DNA of 28,673 nt from JANWLD01 sp035700225. GTDB lineage: Bacteria > Patescibacteriota > Saccharimonadia > Saccharimonadales > 2-12-FULL-41-12. Under the pieces are notes generated by a model, which saw nothing but the letters and a program-made list of their open reading frames with translations, made no database searches and was not told where the DNA came from. Positions within the stretch are counted from its first letter, which is position 1. Every line of letters starts with the position of its first letter. This document shows, in pieces, positions 7,672-15,824 of this stretch. The position numbers and the translations under genes are program-made. The DNA lies in the NCBI GenBank assembly GCA_035700225.1, contig DASSOT010000007.1:1-28673 (forward strand). Direction: 5' to 3'.

Positions 7672-9270
7672 CTAGCTGACGACGCGATAGACTTCTTCTA
7701 CGGTCGTTTCGCCGTTGATAATCTTCAACACCCCGTCCTGAAGCATGGTCAGCATGCCTTCTTCTATGGCCTTTTTCTCCAGCATGTCGGTCGTAATCTC
7801 ATTGGGCGGCATTCGCAGTAATTCCTGCACTCCGGGCGTCATCAATAACTGTTCGCGTATTGCCATCTGGCCTTTATAGCCGAACGGGTTCTCCGCACTC
7901 GGCTTCGGCTTGTAAAGCGTCAGCTTGCTCAAATCAGGCTTTTTCACGTTTGGCGGCAGAGTTTCTACCACAGCTTCCAGCTGTTTGACCAGGCCTTTGT
8001 CCGGTTTGAACGGCTCTTTGGTCTTATCATCCAGCTTTCTTATCAGACGCTGGGCCATTATCAGATGCATGGCGCTGGAAAACAGCGGGTTTATACCTAT
8101 GGCATCAAGCATCCTGGTCAGCGCCGCCGCCGCGGAAGACGCGTGAAAAGTCGAAAGCACGAGATGTCCTGTCAAAGCCGCCTGCAAAGCAGTACGGGCG
8201 GTGTCCTGGTCCCTTATTTCGCCTATCATCACCACGTCCGGGTCCAACCTAAGAACCGCACGCAGATGCTCGGCGAAGCCCTGTGCATTCTGGTCGCCGG
8301 CAACAGGAATCTGCACTATCCCGGGGAGGAAATATTCTACCGGGTCTTCCAGCGTGATTATCTTGCGCTCCGGCGAATTAAGCGTATTTATCAGCGAATA
8401 AAGAGTGGTTGTCTTTCCCGAACCTGTAGGCCCGACCACCAAAACCATCCCCGAGGGGTGTTCTATGACATCGTCCACTGCTTCGCGCTCACGTTTACTA
8501 AGGCCAAGATTATCCAGCTTCAAAAGTTCCATCTGCAAGTTAAACAGGCGCATGACTACGTCCTGTCCATAGACAGTCGGTACGGTTTCTACTCGCAGGT
8601 TTACGGTGACTTCCTCGCCAGTGGCCATCTTATAAGTATGGTTTATGTGGCCGGTCTGCGGGTTAGCTTCGGCCGTTGAAACATTTGCGGCGATTGCTAC
8701 GGAAGAGAGCAATTGGTGATATTTCTCATGCGACAACTCTGCGATAGGGTGCAATACTCCGTCTACGCGTATGCGCACCCTGACCGATTCCTTCTGATTT
8801 TCCAGGTGGATATCCGAACCTTTTAGCTGATAAGTCTGTTTTACCAAATAAGCCAATATGTCGTCGGCTAGAACCTGGTTCAAAGTCTGAGTAACCTGGG
8901 TGAATAAGTCCAAATCATCTTCTTTGGAAAGCTTGACGTCCTGATACTCAATCTCTTTCGGCGGGTCATATAGGAGCATATAGTCCCTGAACCCGGTGTC
9001 CGATATAAGCGAAAACGAAACGCGCTGGTCCAGAAACTTGTCACGAAGCTTCTGCATGGTCTGCTGTGAAGTAGTGTTCGTAACGCCGAAATTGATGTGA
9101 TGCGGGTCTGAGTAAATGGGTATGGTGTGGTTTTCCCTCATTTCCTCAGGGGAAAGCAGATCCTTATACAGCGGTTTGTCGCTTTTGGAAGTGTCGGCAT
9201 AGGTCATGCCCAATATCTGGGCTCGCCGCTGAGTGGCTTTTTCTTCATCGGCGCGTGCGTCTTGGCTCAT
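7672..9270 (-). CDS. pilB: Type IV pilus/type II secretion assembly ATPase, PilB/GspE family
   Basis: This hexameric ATPase powers pilus assembly at the inner face of the membrane. About 125 N-terminal residues are followed by the N2 domain (QLKGSDIHLENQKESVRVRI near 150) and the ATPase core: Walker A GPTGSGKTTT at about 280-289, Walker B LRLDPDVVMIGEIRD near 340-354, and the His box GHLVLSTFHAS near 369. The usual zinc site is absent: where PilB proteins carry a pair of Cys before the insert and another pair after it, this one has KLDDKTK and no Cys. I prefer the ATG at 9270 over the GTG at 9273, because a TTAAAT box lies 7 nt upstream. No pilC, pilT or pilin gene is in the window. Confidence 0.92.
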   Translation of the reverse strand: MSQDARADEEKATQRRAQILGMTYADTSKSDKPLYKDLLSPEEMRENHTIPIYSDPHHINFGVTNTTSQQTMQKLRDKFLDQRVSFSLISDTGFRDYMLLYDPPKEIEYQDVKLSKEDDLDLFTQVTQTLNQVLADDILAYLVKQTYQLKGSDIHLENQKESVRVRIRVDGVLHPIAELSHEKYHQLLSSVAIAANVSTAEANPQTGHINHTYKMATGEEVTVNLRVETVPTVYGQDVVMRLFNLQMELLKLDNLGLSKREREAVDDVIEHPSGMVLVVGPTGSGKTTTLYSLINTLNSPERKIITLEDPVEYFLPGIVQIPVAGDQNAQGFAEHLRAVLRLDPDVVMIGEIRDQDTARTALQAALTGHLVLSTFHASSAAAALTRMLDAIGINPLFSSAMHLIMAQRLIRKLDDKTKEPFKPDKGLVKQLEAVVETLPPNVKKPDLSKLTLYKPKPSAENPFGYKGQMAIREQLLMTPGVQELLRMPPNEITTDMLEKKAIEEGMLTMLQDGVLKIINGETTVEEVYRVVS

Positions 9271-9277
9271 CACTACT

Positions 9278-9309
9278 ATTTAACCACAAGGGTTATGGCC
9301 TTGTATACT
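9278..9309. promoter_or_regulatory. Overlapping divergent promoters of pilB and the SpoU methyltransferase gene
   Basis: On the plus strand TATACT (9304-9309) ends 7 nt before the ATG at 9317. On the minus strand TTAAAT (9278-9283) ends 7 nt before the ATG at 9270. The likely -35 region of the plus-strand promoter falls on the -10 box of pilB, so the two promoters could exclude each other. Both predicted mRNAs are leaderless. Confidence 0.5.
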
Positions 9310-9316
9310 ACATTGC

Positions 9317-9814
9317 ATGGACCGGGAAATAGTAGTAATAGCCCACAACATAAGAAGTGCTCATAACATCGGCTCGCTACTGCGCACCTGCGACGCGATG
9401 GGTGTGAAAGAAGTCATCTTAAGCGGCTACACGCCGTATCCGAAAGCCAGACATGACGATAGATTGCCCCATATAGCCGATAAGGTGAACGGGCAGATAG
9501 TAAAAACGGCACTCGGAGCGGAAAAATCCCAAAGCTGGCGGCATGCTCCTGTTATCGGCGAGGTTCTTGAGAAAGCTTCAAAAGACGGCTATACCCTGTG
9601 TTCGTTGGAACAATCAAAGGGCAGTATCGCACTTGATAAGTTCAAACCGCCTAAAAAGGCGGCGCTTATACTGGGAAATGAAGTTGCCGGCCTGGAAAAA
9701 GCGGTCCTGGATAAATCAGATTACATAGTCGAGATACCCATGCTCGGCCAAAAAGAATCGCTGAATGTCATACAGGCGGCGGCTATAGCGCTGTACGCGT
9801 TTCGCTTCAACTGA
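9317..9814 (+). CDS. SpoU/TrmH-family RNA 2'-O-methyltransferase, 165 aa
   Basis: A minimal SPOUT methyltransferase without the extra N-terminal substrate domain. Motif 1 is IRSAHNIGSLLRTCDAMG (12-29, with the conserved Asn and Arg). Motif 2 is ALILGNEVAGLE near 115, and motif 3 is IPMLGQKESLNVIQAAAIAL near 140, which forms the trefoil-knot SAM site. It probably methylates a 2'-hydroxyl in tRNA; the exact position (Gm18-like or wobble, TrmL-like) cannot be told from sequence alone. It starts 7 nt after a TATACT box, so it is probably leaderless. The CAP-domain gene follows after 39 nt. Confidence 0.9.
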   Translation: MDREIVVIAHNIRSAHNIGSLLRTCDAMGVKEVILSGYTPYPKARHDDRLPHIADKVNGQIVKTALGAEKSQSWRHAPVIGEVLEKASKDGYTLCSLEQSKGSIALDKFKPPKKAALILGNEVAGLEKAVLDKSDYIVEIPMLGQKESLNVIQAAAIALYAFRFN

Positions 9815-9824
9815 CAGTTGATGT

Positions 9825-9830
9825 TAAAAT
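9825..9830 (+). promoter_or_regulatory. Candidate promoter of the CAP-domain gene
   Basis: An extended -10, TGT followed by TAAAAT (9825-9830), lies 23 nt before the ATG at 9854, giving a leader of about 17 nt. No clear -35 box or Shine-Dalgarno motif. Readthrough from the methyltransferase gene is equally possible. Confidence 0.35.
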
Positions 9831-9853
9831 ACTTTTGTAAATAGCAAGCCAGA

Positions 9854-10729
9854 ATGACAAAACAAAAATCCAAAATAGTCAGCAAACATCCCTTGCAAAG
9901 GCGTACTACGTTCAAGAAACATACGAAAAAGTACACCAAGGTCTATGCTCCTTATCTGCCGGCAATAATCGGACTGGTAATAGGTGCTGTATTTCTTCTT
10001 CCGGGCGCTTCTAAAAACAGCGGTTCGGTATTGAGCTACGCTACATCAACGAACACGAACAGCCTTCTTCATGAAACCAACGATGAAAGAACCGGCAACG
10101 GGCTTGGCAGGCTTGAGATTGACAAAGCGCTGTCCTCTGCGGCACAGGCGAAGGCCCAGGACATGGCCAGCCGTAATTACTGGTCGCATGTTACGCCCGA
10201 CGGCAAACAGCCATGGTATTTCATAAATAAATACGGCTATGATTACAGTGAAGCATCAGAGAATCTGGCTTATGGCTTCACCTCCGGCAAGGACACTGTC
10301 AGCGGCTGGATGAACAGCCCCGAGCATAGAAAGGCTATGTTAAATCCCGATATTTCAGAAGTAGGTTTCGGCATAGCCAATTCCATCGATTATCAGGGAC
10401 ACGGACCGGAAACCATCGTCGTAGCCCTTTATGCCCGCCCCGGAAAACCAGGTGCCGGAAAGGTAGATTCCGCATCATACTCCCGGCCTGCGGTTATCAG
10501 CTTCGGACAGTTATTATCCGGCGGCAAACTGCCTTGGGTAAACCTCTTGCTGGGTATGGCCATAGGTGTAATTTTGATGTATCTGGTAGCCAAACACTCG
10601 CTTAAGCTCCGCAAGAAGTTGCGCGAAGGCGAGCGTTACGTGCTGAAACATCCGCTAATGGACGTAACCCTGCTTTCACTCCTGGTGTTGATGATAGCAC
10701 TCATCAAAACTGCCGGTTTCATCCAGTAG
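9854..10729 (+). CDS. Membrane-anchored CAP/SCP-domain protein, 291 aa
   Basis: A very basic N-terminus (1-30) leads into a membrane segment at about 33-50, then a CAP/SCP domain at about 68-195, then two further membrane segments at about 227-246 and 269-286, separated by a basic stretch. CAP motifs are visible: NYWSHVTPDG with His112, SENLAYG with Glu136, and GWMNSPEHRKAMLNP with His158. The positive-inside pattern would place the CAP domain outside the cell. Bacterial CAP proteins have varied and mostly unknown roles. The C-terminal two-helix part is unusual; most bacterial members are secreted or have one anchor. The stop lies 2 nt from the convergent dnaE stop. Confidence 0.85.
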   Translation: MTKQKSKIVSKHPLQRRTTFKKHTKKYTKVYAPYLPAIIGLVIGAVFLLPGASKNSGSVLSYATSTNTNSLLHETNDERTGNGLGRLEIDKALSSAAQAKAQDMASRNYWSHVTPDGKQPWYFINKYGYDYSEASENLAYGFTSGKDTVSGWMNSPEHRKAMLNPDISEVGFGIANSIDYQGHGPETIVVALYARPGKPGAGKVDSASYSRPAVISFGQLLSGGKLPWVNLLLGMAIGVILMYLVAKHSLKLRKKLREGERYVLKHPLMDVTLLSLLVLMIALIKTAGFIQ

Positions 10730-10751
10730 GTTTATTGATATTTGATACTGG
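10723..10751. terminator. Inverted repeat spanning the CAP and dnaE stop codons
   Basis: CCAGTA (10723-10728) and TACTGG (10746-10751) form a 6-bp stem with a 17-nt AT-rich loop. It covers both convergent stop codons. With the long loop and no T-run, terminator function is only possible. Confidence 0.3.
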
Positions 10752-13700
10752 TTTCGCCGAATATTTCCCTGGCTGTAGATAAAAATTCTTCGTTCGGGTC
10801 GACCAGCGTAGGTATCTTTATTATCTGCTTGTCATCATCCGGGCCGACGACAAGTACTACCGGCACCATACCCGGGGTTTCGTCTATCGCCGCTTTGAGG
10901 CTGGCCAGCGCATCCTGGTCATCGGTGTCGGGTATCCTTACATATACCCTGGGGTCAGGTTTTTTGTAAGTGCCGGCTGATGTTCCGTTGATTTCCTCCA
11001 TGTCGTATGTTTCCAGGTCTAGCTCGCGGGCCGAGTCAACTATTATCTTCGGTTCAGAGTTATTGCCGTTCTGTCCTCTTCTGGATATTTTGCCGCTTAC
11101 AAGCAGTACCAGGTCCCTGCGCCAAAGACCTGCCGTTGAATCTATGACGCCGGGAAAGATTACCAATTCGATTTCACCGCTCAAATCAGCCAATCTTACG
11201 AAAGCCATACGCTTGCCGTTTTTTGTAGTAATATCTTTTACGTCGCTGACCGACCCGCCTATTGTCAGCCTTTTTTCATCAGTTGCATTCATGGCCTCTT
11301 CAATCGGTACTGCCAGATTCTTAAGTGTTTCTTCGTATTCTGCCAAAGGATGGCTCGATAAATATATTCCCAGAAGCTCGCGCTCCCAAGCAACTTTTTG
11401 CCTGTCCGTAAGTTTGCCTGCGGGAGGGCTGAGCTGAAGCCTGATTTTCAGGTTCTCGCTTTTTCCGCCGAACAAATCCGTCTGTCCGCTCTTCATGTCT
11501 TTCTGGCGCCTGTTGGCGAATGCCAGCATTCCGTCCAGGTTCTCTACTATCACATCCCTTTCCGCGAAACCGTCCAGGGCACCCGATTTAGCCAGACTTT
11601 CAAGCGCTTTGCGGTTTACCGCCCTGGTGCTGGTGTTGCTCAAAAAACTTTCCAGATTATCAAAACCGCCTAGCTCTTCGCGAGCCCTGATTATTTCTTC
11701 AACCGCACCGGAACCGACATTTTTTATCGCATTCATCCCAAAGCGTATTTTCTCGCTTTTTTTGCTGTGTATGACGCCGAATTCTCCAAAGGATTCATTC
11801 ACGTCTGGGGGCAATACCTCTATACCCATGGAGTTACACTCGGATATCTCTATGGCCAGCCTGTCCGTATCATCATAATCACTGGTCATGAGCGCCGCCA
11901 TGAACGCCGCGGGAAAATGAGCTTTCAAATATGCCGTCTGATAGGCAATCATCGCATAGCAGGCGGCATGGGCCTTGTTGAATGAATAGTCGGCAAAAGG
12001 CTGTATCTGTTCCCAAACCTTCTCTGCGTCTTTTTTTGACAAACCTTTTTTCGCACAGCCTTCCATGAACCTGGGTTTTTCAGACTGCATGATGCTTCGG
12101 TTCTTTTTGCCTATGGCTTTGCGCACCAGGTCGGCTTCACCCGGTTTGTACCCCGCCAGCAGTTGAAGCATGGCTATAATCTGTTCCTGAAAGACCATTA
12201 CTCCGTAAGTATTTTTTAGTATCGGCTCCAAAGAAGGGTGCGGATAAGATATGGTCGAAGGGTCATTCTTGCCCGCGATAAAACGCGGAATCTCGGACAT
12301 TGGCCCCGGGCGGTAAAGCGCGTTCATGGCTATGATATCCGCAAACTCGGTTGGCCTCAGGTCTTTTAGGTATCGTTTCATGCCGGCTGATTCAAGCTGG
12401 AAGACACCGGTAGTATCGCCTCTTTGCAATAGCTTGAACGTTTTTTCGTCATCAAGCGGTATCTCGCCGATGTCTATTTCTTCCCCATAGACCTTGCGGA
12501 TTATACGCAGTGTGTTGTTTATGATAGTCAGGTTGGAAAGGCCCAGAAAATCCATCTTGAGCAAACCTATTTTCTCTATCGGTACCATCGAATATTGCGT
12601 TGCGATGACACCTTTCTGGGCTTTTTCAAGAGGCGTGAATTTGACTATATCGTCAGGCGCAATGACTACTCCGGCGGCATGCACGCCATGGCTTCTGATA
12701 GTGCCTTCCAGTTTCATCGCCAGGTCGAACACCCGTTTGGCGTCATCGTTATCCTGGTATTCCTTTTTCAAGTCGGTGTTGTTTTTCAAAGATTCGCTAA
12801 GTGGAATATGCCTGCCCTGAACCGGCGGCGGTATCATTTTTGCCAGTCTGTCGGCTTCCGCGTACGGCACCTGCAGTACCCGGGCTACATCCCTGACAGC
12901 GTTGCGCGCCGCCATGGTTCCGAAAGTGACTATGTTCGCCACTCTGTCTTCACCGTATTTCTCAACGCAATACTGTATGACCTCGTCCCTTCGCGTATCC
13001 TGTATATCCACGTCAAAATCAGGCATGCTTATGCGGTCAGGATTAAGAAAGCGTTCAAACAAAAGGTCGTATTTAAGCGGGTCAAGCTCTGTTATCCGCA
13101 GTCCGTAAGCAACTATCGAACCGGCGCCGCTACCACGCCCCGGACCGAACACGATTCCCTGGTCCTTCCCCCAGTTTATGAAATCCTGGACGATTAGAAA
13201 GTATCCGTCAAAGCCCATGCGCTCAATGACTTGCAATTCGAATTCCGCCCTTTTGACCACCTCCTTATCAAGCTGTTTTTTTATTGCGGACAAATCATCC
13301 GTGGACTTTGCTTTTGGCGCATAGCGGCTGAGCAGTCCTTTATAGGTAAGTATTTCCAGGTAACTTTTTTCCGTTTCGCCTTTAGGAACAGGGAATTTCG
13401 GGATGAGGTATTCGCCTAGCTTTAGCTCGACGTTGCACCTGTCGGCGATTTTGCGCGTGTTCTTGACTGAGTCGGGGTAATCTTTGCCCCATCTTTTGAT
13501 GATGTCTTTGGGGTCAGCTACATAAAGCTCAAACTCTTCCAGACTCATCCTGTCCTCATCGGACAAAAAAGCTCCTGTCTGTACGCAAAGCAATATCTCG
13601 TGGGCTTCCTGGTCATCTTTTTGCAGATAGTGCGCATCGCCGGTTATCGCCGTGGGTATGTCCAACTTTTTAGCTATCTTAAAGCTGGCCTCGGTTACTT

Positions 13701-14316
13701 TTATCTGTTCGTCCCAGGCGCTTGTGTGGTGCGGGTGGCCGTGGTCCTGTATCTCGATATAATATCTGTCGCCGAAAACGCTTTTGTACCACTTTGCAGT
13801 TTCTTCGGCCTGTTCTATCTGCTCCTGCCTGATAGCATCTCCGAATTCTCCGTTGATACAGCCCGATAGGACTATCAGCCCCTCGTTGTACTTTTGCAAA
13901 AGCTCGCGGTCTATCCTGGGTTTGTAATAAAACCCTTCCAGGTTCGAAATGGTCGATAGACGCATAAGGTTCTGGTAGCCCTTGTTGTTCATCGCCAAAA
14001 TAGTAAGATGAAAATACTGTTTGTCTTTTGCGGGGTCCTTGTCCGTGTATTTGCGGGGGGCGATATAAGCCTCGATACCTATAACAGGTTTGACGCCCTT
14101 TTCCCTAGCTTTGGTATAGAATTCAACCGCGCCTGAGAGCGTGCCGTGATCCGTCATGGCAATGGCTTCCATGCCCATTTCTTTTACCCGGTCAATCAAC
14201 TTGGGGACCTTCGTCAGACCATCAAGCAAAGAGTATTGCGTATGGTTGTGGAGGTGCACGAAATCAGAAGCTTGCAACACCTTATTTTTATCCGAAGTTT
14301 TTTCTTTTTTCGGCAC
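10732..14316 (-). CDS. dnaE: DNA polymerase III alpha subunit (DnaE type), about 1194 aa
   Basis: The replicative polymerase. Order: PHP domain (HLHNHT at 21-26, DHG at 56-58, His103, Cys153, and Asp227/His229 in GDAHYL), palm with GRGSGAGS near 393-400 and catalytic PDFDVD at 432-437, fingers, tandem helix-hairpin-helix region, and an OB-fold near 1010-1100 (LTIGGSVSDVKDI). The PHP metal ligands look complete, so it may proofread by itself. No intein is present. A frame from TTG at 14340 is 8 codons longer, but TATAAT at 14342-14347 leaves only one base before it. The GTG at 14316 has GAGG 5 nt upstream, and I prefer it. The gene converges on the CAP gene. Confidence 0.96.
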   Translation of the reverse strand: MPKKEKTSDKNKVLQASDFVHLHNHTQYSLLDGLTKVPKLIDRVKEMGMEAIAMTDHGTLSGAVEFYTKAREKGVKPVIGIEAYIAPRKYTDKDPAKDKQYFHLTILAMNNKGYQNLMRLSTISNLEGFYYKPRIDRELLQKYNEGLIVLSGCINGEFGDAIRQEQIEQAEETAKWYKSVFGDRYYIEIQDHGHPHHTSAWDEQIKVTEASFKIAKKLDIPTAITGDAHYLQKDDQEAHEILLCVQTGAFLSDEDRMSLEEFELYVADPKDIIKRWGKDYPDSVKNTRKIADRCNVELKLGEYLIPKFPVPKGETEKSYLEILTYKGLLSRYAPKAKSTDDLSAIKKQLDKEVVKRAEFELQVIERMGFDGYFLIVQDFINWGKDQGIVFGPGRGSGAGSIVAYGLRITELDPLKYDLLFERFLNPDRISMPDFDVDIQDTRRDEVIQYCVEKYGEDRVANIVTFGTMAARNAVRDVARVLQVPYAEADRLAKMIPPPVQGRHIPLSESLKNNTDLKKEYQDNDDAKRVFDLAMKLEGTIRSHGVHAAGVVIAPDDIVKFTPLEKAQKGVIATQYSMVPIEKIGLLKMDFLGLSNLTIINNTLRIIRKVYGEEIDIGEIPLDDEKTFKLLQRGDTTGVFQLESAGMKRYLKDLRPTEFADIIAMNALYRPGPMSEIPRFIAGKNDPSTISYPHPSLEPILKNTYGVMVFQEQIIAMLQLLAGYKPGEADLVRKAIGKKNRSIMQSEKPRFMEGCAKKGLSKKDAEKVWEQIQPFADYSFNKAHAACYAMIAYQTAYLKAHFPAAFMAALMTSDYDDTDRLAIEISECNSMGIEVLPPDVNESFGEFGVIHSKKSEKIRFGMNAIKNVGSGAVEEIIRAREELGGFDNLESFLSNTSTRAVNRKALESLAKSGALDGFAERDVIVENLDGMLAFANRRQKDMKSGQTDLFGGKSENLKIRLQLSPPAGKLTDRQKVAWERELLGIYLSSHPLAEYEETLKNLAVPIEEAMNATDEKRLTIGGSVSDVKDITTKNGKRMAFVRLADLSGEIELVIFPGVIDSTAGLWRRDLVLLVSGKISRRGQNGNNSEPKIIVDSARELDLETYDMEEINGTSAGTYKKPDPRVYVRIPDTDDQDALASLKAAIDETPGMVPVVLVVGPDDDKQIIKIPTLVDPNEEFLSTAREIFGETSIKYQ

Positions 14317-14341
14317 TTTTACCTCAGCTTTTCTAAGCAAT

Positions 14342-14347
14342 ATTATA
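14342..14347 (-). promoter_or_regulatory. -10 box of dnaE
   Basis: A perfect TATAAT on the minus strand. The predicted transcript start is near 14335, giving a leader of about 20 nt to the GTG at 14316 that includes a GAGG ribosome binding site. No good -35 box is visible. Confidence 0.5.
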
Positions 14348-14391
14348 GCCCAGGAAACTTAAAAATTCTGTTGTAAAAGAAATCAATTCCG

Positions 14392-15099
14392 CTAGACGTT
14401 CACATTGAACAGCCTACCGATTAAGTAGGTGATAATCATAGCCAGCGCACCGCCTGAAACCACCCTTAGTATGGCCCTCCTTGCCTTGGCTCCGCCGGCC
14501 CGGGCGCTAAGGAATCCGGTTATCATCAGTGCGAATATCACAGAAACAAAGGTGACCCATATCCTGGAGTTTTGCGGCGGTAGCAGAATAACCGTCAACG
14601 GTATGGCGGCACCGACGATGAATGCCGCCGCGGATGCATAAGCCGCATGCCACGGATTAGTCAGATCATCCGGGTCTATGCCCAGCTCTGCTTCGACATG
14701 CGCCCTGAAAGGATCATGCTCGGTCAGTTCCTTGGCAACTCTTTTAGCGGTTTTCGCACTAAGCCCTTTGTTCTTATAAATTCCCTCCAGTTCGGCAAGC
14801 TCTTCTTTGGGAAAATGCTTTAGTTCGTATTTTTCCTTATCTAGCAGGGCTTTTTCACTGTCCCTTTGCGAGCTGACAGATACGTATTCTCCGGCGGCCA
14901 TAGACATAGCACCGGCTATCACTCCGGCAAGCCCGGCGGTAAGTATGACGCCTTTATTTTCCGTAGCGCTGGCGACACCGACCACCAGACCGGCTATTGA
15001 AACTATGCCGTCATTAGCGCCTAGTACAGCCGCACGCAACCAATTGAGTTTTGAACCATTGTGGTTCTTATGGAATTCAGGATGAATATTATCAGACAA
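14392..15099 (-). CDS. VIT1/CCC1-family iron or manganese transporter, 235 aa
   Basis: A membrane transporter related to plant and yeast vacuolar iron transporters, probably an Fe2+/Mn2+ exporter driven by proton exchange. Helix 1 carries WLRAAVLGANDGIVS (20-34), the family signature. Helix 2 carries AGAMSMAAGEYVSVSSQRD near 61-79. A cytoplasmic charged segment (about 80-150, Glu-rich, with EHDPFRAHVEAELG) corresponds to the metal-binding domain, and three more helices follow. The start is a TTG, 17 nt after the preceding stop, with no clear ribosome binding site; no nearby in-frame ATG or GTG exists upstream of the first helix. It is third in a small operon. Confidence 0.9.
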   Translation of the reverse strand: MSDNIHPEFHKNHNGSKLNWLRAAVLGANDGIVSIAGLVVGVASATENKGVILTAGLAGVIAGAMSMAAGEYVSVSSQRDSEKALLDKEKYELKHFPKEELAELEGIYKNKGLSAKTAKRVAKELTEHDPFRAHVEAELGIDPDDLTNPWHAAYASAAAFIVGAAIPLTVILLPPQNSRIWVTFVSVIFALMITGFLSARAGGAKARRAILRVVSGGALAMIITYLIGRLFNVNV

Positions 15100-15116
15100 A
15101 GAAGGCGGCTTTCGAA

Positions 15117-15515
15117 TTATTTTTTGAAGAATTTGCCCAGGTTGGCTTTGGCTTTCTTAATCTCCGCCAGCATTTCTTTCAAGTCCGGATCCTCTGCGTC
15201 GCCATTGTGCAGTGCACTCAGCAGAATCCGTGCTTTTTGCTTGGTCTTATTAGCGGATGCGACCTGTTTTTTCAGCTCGGTCTGCGCGCCCTCTTTCTTT
15301 TTCTTCAGCTTTTTATCGGCGTCAGACAAAAGGACATTCAGCTCGCTGTATAGTTTCTTCAACTGTTTCTCGCCGTCTATCTTGGCTTTGTTGGCAGATT
15401 TGGCAAGTTTCTTCCGGGTACGCCAGCCGCTACGAGGTGCGGATAAGATTCCTATAAGATAGCCTATGCCGGCGGCAGATGCCGCACCAAGCGCCCATTT
15501 TCTATCCTTCTTCAT
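15117..15515 (-). CDS. YtxH-like small membrane protein with charged tail, 132 aa
   Basis: One membrane segment at about 8-25, followed by LSAPRSGWRTRKKL, resembles the start of YtxH/gas-vesicle-protein-like general stress proteins (glycine-rich helix, then SAPxSGxxTRxxL). Residues 35-132 are highly charged, Lys-rich and probably helical or coiled coil. Function unknown. The ATG overlaps the stop of the upstream gene by 4 nt (ATGA), and the VIT gene follows after 17 nt, so the three are probably translated from one mRNA. Confidence 0.75.
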   Translation of the reverse strand: MKKDRKWALGAASAAGIGYLIGILSAPRSGWRTRKKLAKSANKAKIDGEKQLKKLYSELNVLLSDADKKLKKKKEGAQTELKKQVASANKTKQKARILLSALHNGDAEDPDLKEMLAEIKKAKANLGKFFKK

Positions 15516-15802
15516 TTTTTCTTACCCCCGCTTCTTCGTTTATTAACTTTATCGGCAGTCCTAGCGACTTTCTCGCTGACATTAGCGATTAACTTCATCA
15601 AGGCTACCGGAGTCGCTGTCTTCTCAAAGAATGTTGCAATCTCTTCCGCTTTATCAACTGCATTTTCCGCGTGGTCGGTGATGCGCTTTATCTGCCGAGT
15701 AATCTGTATGAAGCGCGCTATAAGTATGATGGACAGGAGCAGGAACAAGGCCAGCATTATCGCCAGTATTATTACCATCGCTTCAAACCACTTGGAATCC
15801 AT
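15512..15802 (-). CDS. Small membrane/coiled-coil protein (DUF948-like), 96 aa
   Basis: A hydrophobic helix at about 8-31 is followed by an amphipathic, probably coiled-coil region with heptad-like Ala/Val/Ile spacing (about 35-85) and a very basic end. This layout is like DUF948 proteins, but the match is too short to be sure. It is the first gene of an operon with the YtxH-like and VIT genes. A perfect TATAAT lies 6 nt upstream of the ATG. Confidence 0.65.
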   Translation of the reverse strand: MDSKWFEAMVIILAIMLALFLLLSIILIARFIQITRQIKRITDHAENAVDKAEEIATFFEKTATPVALMKLIANVSEKVARTADKVNKRRSGGKKK

Positions 15803-15808
15803 AGGTAA

Positions 15809-15814
15809 ATTATA
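15809..15814 (-). promoter_or_regulatory. -10 box of the DUF948-like/YtxH/VIT operon (leaderless type)
   Basis: A perfect TATAAT on the minus strand, 6 nt before the ATG at 15802. It lies in the 22-nt gap after galU. A TTGACA upstream is only 8 nt away from the -10, too close to act as its -35. Confidence 0.55.
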
Positions 15815-15824
15815 GCTTATTTTG

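Noticed and set aside
8065..8679. Long open frame on the plus strand opposite pilB (about 204 codons).
   Set aside because: It lies wholly within the confident pilB coding region, shows no family motif and has no promoter or ribosome binding site; it is a shadow frame.
15817..15824. TTGACA-like -35 box before the DUF948-like gene.
   Set aside because: It is only 8 nt from the TATAAT box, far from the 16-18 nt needed.
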